Source: Lactiplantibacillus pingfangensis
GTDB taxonomy: Bacteria > Bacillota > Bacilli > Lactobacillales > Lactobacillaceae
DNA: 64,000 bases
Assembly: GCF_005404945.1 (NCBI RefSeq)
Contig: NZ_BJDG01000002.1
Coordinates: forward strand, 62,001 to 126,000
Direction of reading: 5' to 3'
Position numbers and translations under genes: made by a program. Of this stretch, positions 17,894 to 26,448 are shown piece by piece. Position 1 is the first letter of the stretch; each line of letters starts with the position of its first letter. The notes below the pieces were generated by a model. It was not told the origin of the DNA and did no database searches. It worked only from the letters and a program-made list of their open reading frames with translations.

Positions 17894-17900
17894 AAAACGC

Positions 17901-17929
17901 TTGACGAGTGACTAGCTTTTGGTTATTAT
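17901..17929 (+). promoter_or_regulatory. Promoter of the amino-acid ABC transporter operon
   Basis: TTGACG (17901-17906), 17 bases, TATTAT (17924-17929), directly before the T-box leader. Confidence 0.75.
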
Positions 17930-17935
17930 GAGAAC

Positions 17936-18309
17936 AACATTAAAAAACAGAGAACAGAAGAGTAGTTCATCAATTATCGACCAGAGAATCGGCGCTGCTG
18001 GAAAGCCGACCGTAGTTGAGGAACGAACCACATCTGTGAGTTGAACGGCTGAACGAAGTAAGCTGTTTCGGTTGGCCTCGTTAGCGGCGGAGTTTAGTGA
18101 TAAACTCGCTGAGTTCAATTGCGTGAGTAATTGAAAAAGATGAGGTGGCACCGCGATAAAATCGTCCTCTTAGGCTATAGGCCTAGGGACGGTTTTTTTT
18201 TTTTTTTATCACTAAACTCCCTGAGGCAGTGACTGTGAAGTTACTGCGAAGTGAGGTGGCACCGCGCATAGACGTCCTCTTGAGAACTTTTCTCAAGGGG
18301 ACTTTTTTG
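17936..18309 (+). promoter_or_regulatory. T-box leader with histidine specifier and two tandem antiterminator/terminator modules
   Basis: Stem I begins with AGAAGAGTAG (near 17956). Its lower stem pairs ACAGA (17954-17958) with TCTGT (18033-18037), and GTTC with GAAC; the specifier loop between them reads CAC-A, so CAC (18029-18031), histidine. Module 1: T-box GAGGTGGCACCGCG near 18142-18155 and terminator 18163-18206 (CGTCCTCTTAGGC/GCCTAGGGACG, long T-run). Module 2: a second GAGGTGGCACCGCG at 18253-18266 and terminator 18274-18309. Only about 45 bases separate them, too few for a second Stem I. GTTTAGTGAT (18092-18101) is complementary to ATCACTAAAC (18208-18217). Confidence 0.88.
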
Positions 18310-18340
18310 TTACTGTGATAAAAATTAGGAGGGAAAGCAT

Positions 18341-18982
18341 ATGCACTATATTTTAGAAATCTTGCCATCATTATTATCAGGCGCCGGGATGACGCTACAA
18401 ATCTTTCTTTGGACGTTGATTGGATCACTACCGTTGGGGCTGATTTTAAGTCTCGGGTTGATTTCAAAGATCAAACCGTTACAATGGCTGATCAACTTTT
18501 ATGTTTGGCTCATGCGAGGCACGCCATTATTGCTGCAATTGATCTTCGTGTTTTATGGCTTACCACTAATTGGGGTGGTTTTCCCACGTTATGAAGCGGC
18601 CTTATTTGCCTTCATTTTAAACTACGCAGCTTACTTCGCGGAAATCTTCCGCGGGGGGTTACAAGCCATCGACAATGGCCAATATGAAAGTGCGCGGGTC
18701 TTGCGACTCAGTTACGGTCAGACGATTCGTAAAATCGTGATCCCGCAAGTCGTTAAGATTGTGATTCCGTCAGTCGGTAATGAAGTCATTAATTTGATTA
18801 AGGATTCTTCATTGGTCTACGTCATCGGGATTGGTGATTTGCTACGTGCGGGGAATGTTGCCACGGCTCGCGATGTCACCTTGGTCCCATTAGTCTTAGT
18901 TGCGGTGCTTTACTTATTGTTGACGGCAGTGACGACCTTTGTCTTACGTCAAGTCGAAAAACGTTACAGTTACTGGAAATAA
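18341..18982 (+). CDS. Polar amino-acid ABC transporter permease, probably histidine
   Basis: 213 residues with about five membrane helices. HisM/GlnP-type inner-membrane permease with the EAA loop ENGQYESARVLRLSYGQTIRKIVIPQ-like segment (about 122-148; here DNGQYESARVL...) that docks on the ATPase. AGGAGGG precedes the ATG. First of three genes spaced by 11-12 bases. Substrate histidine is inferred from the CAC specifier of the leader, not from the protein. Confidence 0.88.
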   Translation: MHYILEILPSLLSGAGMTLQIFLWTLIGSLPLGLILSLGLISKIKPLQWLINFYVWLMRGTPLLLQLIFVFYGLPLIGVVFPRYEAALFAFILNYAAYFAEIFRGGLQAIDNGQYESARVLRLSYGQTIRKIVIPQVVKIVIPSVGNEVINLIKDSSLVYVIGIGDLLRAGNVATARDVTLVPLVLVAVLYLLLTAVTTFVLRQVEKRYSYWK

Positions 18983-18994
18983 GGAGGGGTCAAT

Positions 18995-19636
18995 ATGTTA
19001 GAACTTAAAAATATTACGAAGCGTTTTGGTGATCGCACGATTATTAATAAGTTAAATTTAACCGTTAAAGATGGCGAAATTTTAAGTATTGTTGGTCCTT
19101 CTGGTGCCGGTAAAACGACGCTATTACGGTGTATCACCGGGTTGGAAAAAGTCGATGGTGGCGATTTTCTTGTTGATGGGAAGCCCTTTGATCCCTTTAC
19201 CAACCGCTCAAACGACAGTGTAATTGGGGTCGTGTTCCAAAACTTCGAGCTTTTTCCGCATTTGACGGTTTTACAAAATATTACTTTAGCGCCAACGATG
19301 GTTCTCAAACAATCTGAAGCAGATGCCCAAGCGGCCGCGAACAAGTTATTGGCACGTTTGAATTTGAGTGACCACGGGGATCAGTATCCGTACCAACTCT
19401 CCGGTGGGCAACAACAACGGGTCGCGATTGCACGAGCACTCGCAATGAAACCCAATGTTTTATGTTATGACGAACCAACGTCAGCCCTAGATCCGAATTT
19501 ACGTCAAGAAGTGGAAAAATTGATTTTGGGCCTCAAAGCAGACGGCATGACGCAAATCGTCGTCAGTCATGATTTAACCTTTGCGGAAAATATTGCGGAC
19601 GAGATGTTACACGTTGAACCAAATCAAACGAAATAG
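18995..19636 (+). CDS. Polar amino-acid ABC transporter ATP-binding protein
   Basis: 213 residues, short for a GlnQ/HisP-type ATPase (usually 240-250). Walker A GPSGAGKTT at 34-42, Q-loop VFQNFELFPH, signature LSGGQQQRVAIARAL, Walker B CYDEPTSALDP and H-loop VVSHD are all present, so it should be active. Missing length is at the C-terminus after the H-loop. It energises the permease encoded just upstream. Confidence 0.93.
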   Translation: MLELKNITKRFGDRTIINKLNLTVKDGEILSIVGPSGAGKTTLLRCITGLEKVDGGDFLVDGKPFDPFTNRSNDSVIGVVFQNFELFPHLTVLQNITLAPTMVLKQSEADAQAAANKLLARLNLSDHGDQYPYQLSGGQQQRVAIARALAMKPNVLCYDEPTSALDPNLRQEVEKLILGLKADGMTQIVVSHDLTFAENIADEMLHVEPNQTK

Positions 19637-19647
19637 GAGGAGATTGC

Positions 19648-20484
19648 ATGAAAAAAAGATTAATTTCATTGAGCCTGATTTTCGTTCTCCTTTTCGGTTT
19701 AGCAGGCAGCTTGTCTGGTTGTGAAAATGTTACGACGCGGGCGGATACGCAAGATACTTGGGCTAAAATCAAACGTCGTGGGTCCGTTGTCGTGGGCTTA
19801 GATGATAGTTTCGTGCCAATGGGATTCCGTGAAAAATCCGGTAAGTTAGTTGGGTACGATATTGATTTGGCTCGGGCTGTCTTCAAGTTGTACGGCATCA
19901 AGGTGAGTTTCCAGACCATTGATTGGTCGATGAACGCGACCGAATTGCGGAATGGCACGATTGATTTGATTTGGAATGGGTACACGAAAAATCCACAACG
20001 AGAAAAAGTGGTGGCCTTCAGTGATACTTATTTGAAAAATAAGCAAGTGCTAGTTTCTTTGAAGAAAAATAACATTAACTCATTTAATGACATGACTGGC
20101 AAAACGTTGGGCGCCCAGTCAGGGTCATCTGGTTACCAGTCTTTGGAAGACAATCCTAAGTTGCTGAAAGATAAAATTGCTAAAAAGACCCCGGTTCAAT
20201 ATGACACTTTTACGAATGCCTTTTTGGATTTGAATGCTGGACGAATTCAAGGGTTATTGATTGATAGCGTTTATGCGAATTACTACATTAAGCATGAAGC
20301 TAATGCGGCGGATTACCACGAAACGCAAGGCACGTTCAACTCTGAAGATTTTGCCGTTGGGATGCGCAAAGGGGATAAGACCATGAAAGCTAAAATTAAC
20401 GCAGGTTTGAAGACGTTAAAAGCTAATGGGACCTTAGCAAAAATCAATAAGAAATGGTTTGGTAATCAACAAGTTGAGAACTAA
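19648..20484 (+). CDS. Amino-acid ABC transporter substrate-binding lipoprotein
   Basis: 278 residues. N-terminal lipoprotein signal KKRLISLSLIFVLLFGLAG with lipobox LSGC and lipid cysteine C25, so it is tethered outside the membrane. SBP family 3 fold: GSVVVGLDDSFVPMGFREKSGKLVGYDIDLARAV and AAQSGSSGYQ-type hinge segment (GAQSGSSGYQ). GGAGGAG before the ATG. Third gene of the His T-box operon; it captures the substrate for the permease. Confidence 0.92.
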   Translation: MKKRLISLSLIFVLLFGLAGSLSGCENVTTRADTQDTWAKIKRRGSVVVGLDDSFVPMGFREKSGKLVGYDIDLARAVFKLYGIKVSFQTIDWSMNATELRNGTIDLIWNGYTKNPQREKVVAFSDTYLKNKQVLVSLKKNNINSFNDMTGKTLGAQSGSSGYQSLEDNPKLLKDKIAKKTPVQYDTFTNAFLDLNAGRIQGLLIDSVYANYYIKHEANAADYHETQGTFNSEDFAVGMRKGDKTMKAKINAGLKTLKANGTLAKINKKWFGNQQVEN

Positions 20485-20496
20485 ATCGGGTAACTA

Positions 20497-20542
20497 AAAA
20501 ATGGAGCTGTGACATTAGTCATGGCTCCATTCGTGTTTTCGA
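20497..20542. terminator. Terminator between converging transporter operon and aspartokinase
   Basis: TGGAGCTGTGAC-ATTAG-TCATGGCTCCA hairpin with A-run before and T-rich tail after, so it can serve both directions. Confidence 0.75.
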
Positions 20543-20589
20543 ACAATTATGATGTTGTTACCTTTGTGCCGTGCACAATTTTTTGAAGG

Positions 20590-21942
20590 CTATTTGAAAA
20601 ATTCGTTGTATAACGCAATCACGGCTTGATCCGCGTCGCGGTCGTGGACGCCGAACATAATCGAGATTTCGGAAGCGCCTTGGTTGACCATAATTAATTT
20701 GATATTATGATCCGCTAGGGCGGTTGAGGCCCGTGACATGATACCGACACGATTGCGCATGCTTTCACCGACAATCATCAAAATCGAATAATCGTGGGTA
20801 AAGTAAATTTCATCTGGCTGCACCGCCGCCGCAATTTCAGCCTTGAGGGCGGTTTCTAATTCGGGTGTTAATTGATGCTCATCGAAGATAATGGTTAAGT
20901 CATCGATCCCGGATGGCATGTGTTCATAACTGACGTGATGATCTTCTAAAATGGTTAAGATTTTGCGACCAAAGCCAACTTCCTTGTTTAACAAATATTT
21001 ACGGATATATAATGAACAAAAGCTGGAAGAACTAGCAATCCCAGTCACCGGATAGTCCGTGCTGTTGTCCTTAGTTGACTTGATCAAAGTGCCAGGGGCC
21101 TCTGGGTGATTTGTGTTCTTAACATTTACCGTAATGTTACCTTGAATTGCCGGAATCAAGGCTTCATCGTGGAAAACAGAGAAGCCTGCGTAGGAAAGTT
21201 CGCGCATTTCTCGGAACGTCATTTCCTGAATCGCTGCGGGCTGTGAGACTAGTGACGGATTAACGGCATAGATGGCATCAACGTCGGTAAAGTTTTCGTA
21301 ACGGTCCGCCTGCACGCCACGGGCAATGATTGCCCCGGTAATATCTGAACCACCACGCGAGAAGGTACAAATCTGGCCATTACGGTTATAGGCAAAGAAG
21401 CCTGGAATGACAAGTATTTGGTCGCTGTTGGCCCACTGAGCGAGATTATCATAGCTTTTTTCAATGATTTGGGCGTCATCTGGGACATCGGTGACGACCA
21501 TGCCGGCGGCTTTGGGGTCCAAGTAGCGGGCATTTAGACCTGCTTGTGCGAAGACCGCGGCAACTAATTGGGCGTTTAACCGTTCACCATGCGCTTTAAA
21601 TGCTGCCATCAAATAGCTGTTATCGGCGTAGGTTTGTTTAGGTAAGTTTTTAATGGTGTCAAAAATTGGTGTTAATCGGGCGTCGGCAACGTTAAAGCCG
21701 TGCCCAATTTCGGCGTAGCGGTCAATGATCGATTGCATGACAGCCGTTGTATCCTGATGATGAATGGTCTGGCGGGCATACTGAATGAGTAAGTCGGTCA
21801 CCTTGGTGTCGCCATCAAACCGTTTACCCGGCGCAGAAACAATCACATATTTCCGTTGGTCGTCTGCTTTGACGATCGACAGTACTTTTTGTAGCTGGGT
21901 ACTGCTGGCAAGTGAACTGCCACCAAATTTAATTACTTTCAC
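20590..21942 (-). CDS. Aspartokinase (monofunctional, ACT-domain; YclM/ThrD-like length)
   Basis: 450 residues from GTG 21942, behind GAGGAG at 9 bases; a nearby ATG is out of frame. Phosphorylates aspartate, first step to lysine, threonine, methionine and diaminopimelate. Kinase domain with KFGGSSLASSTQLQ at the N-terminus, FSRGGSDITGA near 198 and YENFTDVDAIYAVNP near 217; two ACT domains from about residue 300 for allosteric control. Length is nearer the class of B. subtilis YclM (about 454) than LysC (about 408). Stands alone on the minus strand. Confidence 0.92.
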   Translation of the reverse strand: MKVIKFGGSSLASSTQLQKVLSIVKADDQRKYVIVSAPGKRFDGDTKVTDLLIQYARQTIHHQDTTAVMQSIIDRYAEIGHGFNVADARLTPIFDTIKNLPKQTYADNSYLMAAFKAHGERLNAQLVAAVFAQAGLNARYLDPKAAGMVVTDVPDDAQIIEKSYDNLAQWANSDQILVIPGFFAYNRNGQICTFSRGGSDITGAIIARGVQADRYENFTDVDAIYAVNPSLVSQPAAIQEMTFREMRELSYAGFSVFHDEALIPAIQGNITVNVKNTNHPEAPGTLIKSTKDNSTDYPVTGIASSSSFCSLYIRKYLLNKEVGFGRKILTILEDHHVSYEHMPSGIDDLTIIFDEHQLTPELETALKAEIAAAVQPDEIYFTHDYSILMIVGESMRNRVGIMSRASTALADHNIKLIMVNQGASEISIMFGVHDRDADQAVIALYNEFFK

Positions 21943-22148
21943 ATTAAATCGCTCCTCAATTTTATCAATACTTCAAAGAATAGCAGACAAACCGCTTGTT
22001 TGCAATGTTAATGTGACCTCATCTGACTCTCATTTTAACCGTTAGATTGTTAACTTGGCGGCAACATTTTCAGCAACCGACATTGAAAGTTGCGTCAGTG
22101 CAACCTTTCGCTTATTATTTAATACATATGCAAGGAGGAAGAAAACAT

Positions 22149-23420
22149 TTGCAAACTCAGTTAGCAAAAGGGGTTCAATTGACGACGGTCTTGAGTCATC
22201 AATTTAAAACCAATCAAATTATTATCAATTTTCGGGCACCGATTAAGCGGACCGATATTACAAAACGGGCCTTATTGGCTAATTTATTAGAAACGAGTTC
22301 TGCGGACTATCCGGACCAACGAGCATTAGCACATGCTTTAGCCGAGATGTATGGGGCGGCCTTTGGTGCCGGCGTCAGTCGCAAGGGACCGACGCATAAC
22401 TTACAATTATCTATTACCGTGCCAAATGAACGGTTTCTGGCAACGACAGAACCATTAACCATGCAAGCCATCGACTTCTTAGTGAAGATTATTTTTAAAC
22501 CGCTCGCACAGGACGGTCATTTTGATGAGCCGACTTTTAAGCGCCAAGCGACTAATTTGAAGGCTTCCATTGAGTCGGTTGCGGATGATAAACAATATTA
22601 TGCGGCCCAGAAATTAAATGAGGCCTTATTCGCGGCCGATGTTGCCCAACAACTACCCAGTTATGGGGTGGCAGCAGATATTGCGGCGATCACGTCACAA
22701 GGGTTGTATGACTATTATCAAACCTTGTTAGTTGACGATCAAATTGATGTGATTATGATGGGTGATTTCGAAGAAGCCGCGGTGATTGATCGTTGGCAAG
22801 CCGTTGCCTTTAAAAATCGGCTCGTTGCAAGACCAGCTGCCTTTTATCGTCACCAAGATACTGGCAACTATCTTGAAAAAACCGAAGTGCAAGCGTTAAG
22901 TCAAGCTAAGTTGAACTTAGGCTATGATTTCCCAGTTTTTTACCGCGATCAGCATTATTATGCGGCGTTGGTTTTCAATGAATTATTTGGTGGCTCACCA
23001 TTATCTAAATTGTTTACGAATGTGCGGGAGAAAGCGAGCTTGGCTTATTATGCTAGCAGCTCTCTTGATACATTTCGTGGCGTCTTAAAAGTTTCTGCGG
23101 GCATTGACGGCCAAAATCATGACCAAGTGTTGGCGATTATTGCGGCACAGTTAACCGCGATTCAACAAGGTGAGTTCACGGATGACCTCGTTGACCAATT
23201 AAAGCTGGGGTTGATTAATGATTTTGAGTCAAGTTTAGACAGTCAGCGCACGTTTGCCATTCAAGCCTTAATCGACGATCTGACCCAGCAAACGGTTAGT
23301 GACGCTGATTGGCTCAAAAATATTCAGGCCGTGACCCGCGAGCAGATTATCGCAGTGGCACAATTGGTGACGCTGAACAATGGCTTCTTCTTGAACGGGG
23401 GACAGCATGAAAGTAACTAA
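22149..23420 (+). CDS. M16 peptidase-like protein without the catalytic motif (YmfF-like)
   Basis: 423 residues from TTG 22149, with GGAGGAAG 6-7 bases upstream inside a longer open frame. The M16 fold is recognisable (LNLGYDFPVFYRDQHYYAALVFNELFGGSPLSKLFTNVREKASLAYY) but the HxxEH zinc motif is not present where expected near residue 65 (LLANLLETSSADYP). It is therefore probably the non-catalytic half of a heterodimer with the next gene, as in mitochondrial processing peptidase-type pairs. Overlaps it by 14 bases. Confidence 0.88.
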   Translation: MQTQLAKGVQLTTVLSHQFKTNQIIINFRAPIKRTDITKRALLANLLETSSADYPDQRALAHALAEMYGAAFGAGVSRKGPTHNLQLSITVPNERFLATTEPLTMQAIDFLVKIIFKPLAQDGHFDEPTFKRQATNLKASIESVADDKQYYAAQKLNEALFAADVAQQLPSYGVAADIAAITSQGLYDYYQTLLVDDQIDVIMMGDFEEAAVIDRWQAVAFKNRLVARPAAFYRHQDTGNYLEKTEVQALSQAKLNLGYDFPVFYRDQHYYAALVFNELFGGSPLSKLFTNVREKASLAYYASSSLDTFRGVLKVSAGIDGQNHDQVLAIIAAQLTAIQQGEFTDDLVDQLKLGLINDFESSLDSQRTFAIQALIDDLTQQTVSDADWLKNIQAVTREQIIAVAQLVTLNNGFFLNGGQHESN

Positions 23421-24708
23421 TTATGATCAATTTAATGAAACCAGTTATCAAACTAAGTTGGCGAATGGCTTAACTGTAACTATGCTCCCAAAGGCTGGCT
23501 ATCATAAAACCTATGCTATTTTTACGACGAATTATGGCTCAATCAATAATACGTTTGTTCCTGCTGGTGAAACCGACATGCGGCGTTTTCCTGATGGGAT
23601 TGCGCACTTTTTGGAACACAAAATGTTTGAAAAGGCTGATCATGATGCCTTTCAAACATTTGGTAAATATGGCGCCAGCGCCAATGCATTTACGAGTTTT
23701 ACCCGGACAAGTTATCTCTTTTCGGCCACCCGTAATTTGAAAGAAAATCTGGAAACTTTGCTAGATTTCGTTCAAGTCCCTTATTTCACTGAGAAAACGG
23801 TGGAAAAGGAAAAGGGAATCATTGGGCAAGAAATTGAAATGTATGATGACGATCCAAGCTGGCGGTTGTACTTCGGGATGATCGGTAATTTGTACCCTAA
23901 CCATCCGTTACAGTCTGATATTGCAGGAACCACCGATTCAATCGCTAAAATTACGGCAGACGAGTTGTACGCGGCTTACCGAACCTTCTATCATCCAGAA
24001 AATATGACGTTATTTATTGTTGGAAAACTGGACCCGGAAGAAGTGTTGGCTTGGATTACGGCCAATCAAGCAAGCAAACAATTCGACGCGTTTCAACCGA
24101 TTGAAACGAAGATTCCAGCAACGGCCGAAGATGGTCACGATATTATTCCTTATCGTTCCATTGAGATGCCCGTGACGCGTGCTAAGTCAATTGTTGGCGT
24201 CAAAGGACTGGTGCCAATCGAACCCGGGTTGCCAGCATTGAAATATCGCGCAGGCGTCAATGTCTTATTAGAGATGTTATTTGGTGATACCTCTAAAAAT
24301 TATTTACACTTATACGATCAAGGAATTATTGACGACACGTTTGGTTATGATTTTGAATTACAAAATGGTTTCGACTTCTTGACCTTTAGTGGTGAGACCG
24401 ATGATCCAGCCGCTTTTGATGCGGCAATCATCGATGGCTTAGAAAACTGGCAATCGGCAGTGCTTGGTCAGGAACAACACTTAGCGGCAATCAAGAAGGA
24501 AATGATTGGTCGGATCATCTTTATGGCCAACTCATTGGAAGCCATTGCCAACCGTTACGACCAACAGTTATTTGGTCAAGCCACAATTTTTGATGAACCT
24601 GCCGTGATTAACGACTTACGTTTGGAAGATTTGGCAACAATCGCTGAACAGTTACTCACATCGCAAGCCATCAGCGAATATCAAATTCGGCCAGCAGCCA
24701 AGAATTAA
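23407..24708 (+). CDS. M16 family zinc peptidase (YmfH-like), catalytic subunit
   Basis: 433 residues. The inverted zinc motif HFLEH is at 67-71 (GIAHFLEHKMFEK), with the downstream glutamate region EKEKGIIGQEIEMYDDDP near 137-154; both are typical of active M16 proteases. The substrate is unknown in Firmicutes. Start overlaps the end of the non-catalytic partner, consistent with 1:1 synthesis. Order M16-M16-RodZ-pgsA-cinA-recA matches the ymfF-ymfH-ymfM-pgsA-cinA-recA region of Bacillus. Confidence 0.92.
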   Translation: MKVTNYDQFNETSYQTKLANGLTVTMLPKAGYHKTYAIFTTNYGSINNTFVPAGETDMRRFPDGIAHFLEHKMFEKADHDAFQTFGKYGASANAFTSFTRTSYLFSATRNLKENLETLLDFVQVPYFTEKTVEKEKGIIGQEIEMYDDDPSWRLYFGMIGNLYPNHPLQSDIAGTTDSIAKITADELYAAYRTFYHPENMTLFIVGKLDPEEVLAWITANQASKQFDAFQPIETKIPATAEDGHDIIPYRSIEMPVTRAKSIVGVKGLVPIEPGLPALKYRAGVNVLLEMLFGDTSKNYLHLYDQGIIDDTFGYDFELQNGFDFLTFSGETDDPAAFDAAIIDGLENWQSAVLGQEQHLAAIKKEMIGRIIFMANSLEAIANRYDQQLFGQATIFDEPAVINDLRLEDLATIAEQLLTSQAISEYQIRPAAKN

Positions 24709-24813
24709 AGAAATCCGAAAGTTATGGTCAGCAGGCCTAACAATTGAGTGGGCTGTGATATACTATGAAACGAAAGATTTTGAAAATAGACTTAGGGTGG
24801 AGAAAAAAGTCAA

Positions 24814-25710
24814 ATGAGTGAAAATGAAGAGAAACTGACAATTGGCGCGCAACTCAAGGCTGCGCGGACGACTAAAGGATTGACGATTGATGATTTACAA
24901 CAAATCACCAAAATCCAAAAACGTTATTTAATTGCAATTGAAGATGACCAATTTGATCAACTACCGGGTGATTTTTATGTCCGGGCTTTTATTAGACAGT
25001 ATGCTGATACGGTTGATTTAGATGGTAATGAGTTACTGGAAGCGCATCGCGATGAGCTTCCTAAAACTGAATCTGAAGCCATTGTCAAAAATGTCGATGA
25101 CGTTCAACCGACCCGGGCAAGTTCACGCGAACAACCAACCAGTCCGGCTGGGCGCGTTCGGAACTATTTGCCGACGATTATTGTCACTGGAATCGTCGTG
25201 GTGATTTTATTGTTTATTTGGTTTATGGCCGTTAAAACTCATGCTGGCGCTGGCTCGGCAACGAGTTCTAGCAGCTCCACGACAGAAGTTTCTAGTTCCA
25301 AAGCGACGAGCAGCAGCAAAATTGCCAGCTCAAAAGCAGCGGCTAGCAGTAGTAGTGCCGCGAAGGCCAGTTCTGAAAAGAAGTCTAAGGCCAACCAACA
25401 GACAATTAAGGCTAATGGTAGCAGTGATACGGCCTACACAATGACCAATGGGATCGACAAAAATAAAGTGACGGTTAAGGCGGCGAAGGCTGCTTGGATG
25501 TCGGTGACAACTGACGGCACACAAACTTGGCAAGGCACACTAACGGCTAATGGGACGCATGATGTGACATTGCCAAGTGGTGCCAAGACTGTCAAGTTCC
25601 AATTTGGGAATGCCACGTCGACGACCGTAACGATTAATGGCAAAAAATTTGATTTCAATCCAAACAATAGTACATCACAAGTGCGGACGATTACTTTAAC
25701 CATTAAATAG
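24814..25710 (+). CDS. RodZ-like membrane protein with N-terminal HTH (YmfM-like)
   Basis: 298 residues. Domains: Cro/cI-type HTH_25 (about 10-75, IGAQLKAARTTKGLTIDDLQQITKIQKRYLIAIE), linker, one membrane helix (about 118-142), a Ser/Ala/Lys-rich low-complexity spacer (about 148-195), and a C-terminal beta domain of the DUF4115 type outside the membrane. RodZ proteins bridge MreB to the envelope. GGTGGAG before the ATG. Followed after 22 bases by pgsA. Confidence 0.9.
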   Translation: MSENEEKLTIGAQLKAARTTKGLTIDDLQQITKIQKRYLIAIEDDQFDQLPGDFYVRAFIRQYADTVDLDGNELLEAHRDELPKTESEAIVKNVDDVQPTRASSREQPTSPAGRVRNYLPTIIVTGIVVVILLFIWFMAVKTHAGAGSATSSSSSTTEVSSSKATSSSKIASSKAAASSSSAAKASSEKKSKANQQTIKANGSSDTAYTMTNGIDKNKVTVKAAKAAWMSVTTDGTQTWQGTLTANGTHDVTLPSGAKTVKFQFGNATSTTVTINGKKFDFNPNNSTSQVRTITLTIK

Positions 25711-25732
25711 ACGTTACGGAGGAATACGAGTC

Positions 25733-26317
25733 ATGAATTTACCCAATAAATTAACTGTTTTTCGAATTATTTTGATTCCAGTCTTTATCTTAATCATGGT
25801 CTTGCCATTGAGTTGGGGCCAAGTAGTTTGGGCTGGCACGACTATTCCAGTGACACAAGTCGTGGCGACGATTATTTTTGCCGTGGCGTCTTTAACCGAT
25901 TTGGCGGATGGGAAGATTGCGCGTGGCCAACATTTGGTCACGAACTTCGGCAAATTTGCTGATCCCTTAGCCGATAAAATGTTGGTCATGACTGCCTTTA
26001 TCATCTTAGTGCGCTTGAACATGGCGCCTGATTGGGTTGTGGCGATTATCATGTGTCGGGAATTAGCAGTGACCGGGTTGCGCCTGTTGATTGTTGAAAA
26101 TAATGGTAAAGTTATGGCTGCGGCCATGCCTGGGAAGATCAAGACAACCACGCAAATGATTGCCATTATCTTCCTACTGTTGAATAACGTCTTCTTTGAC
26201 GCCATCAACATTCCATTTGCATTAATTATGCTCTATATTTGTTTATTCTTTGTCATCTATTCTGGGATCGACTATTTCGTTCAAAATCGGGATGTCTTTG
26301 CGGATGGGTTTAAATAA
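25733..26317 (+). CDS. pgsA: Phosphatidylglycerophosphate synthase
   Basis: 194 residues, polytopic (about five helices). CDP-alcohol phosphotransferase motif DGKIAR-x8-GKFADPLADK (the D-G-x2-A-R-x8-G-x3-D-x3-D pattern) near residues 62-84, which binds metal and CDP-diacylglycerol. Makes phosphatidylglycerol phosphate, the precursor of PG, cardiolipin and lipoteichoic acid anchors. GGAGG 10 bases upstream. Confidence 0.95.
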   Translation: MNLPNKLTVFRIILIPVFILIMVLPLSWGQVVWAGTTIPVTQVVATIIFAVASLTDLADGKIARGQHLVTNFGKFADPLADKMLVMTAFIILVRLNMAPDWVVAIIMCRELAVTGLRLLIVENNGKVMAAAMPGKIKTTTQMIAIIFLLLNNVFFDAINIPFALIMLYICLFFVIYSGIDYFVQNRDVFADGFK

Positions 26318-26324
26318 TGACAGA

Positions 26325-26361
26325 AGTTCACTGACTAGGTTACCTGGTCAGTGAATTTTTT
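26325..26361 (+). terminator. Terminator of pgsA
   Basis: TTCACTGAC (26327-26335) pairs with GTCAGTGAA (26347-26355), followed by seven T. Confidence 0.88.
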
Positions 26362-26448
26362 TCGGTTCTTTTAGTGGTAGCGAGGGTTTAATTTCGTATA
26401 TACTTAATGTAAGCAGAAACAAGTGTTACTAGGAGGTTCTTTAATTTT

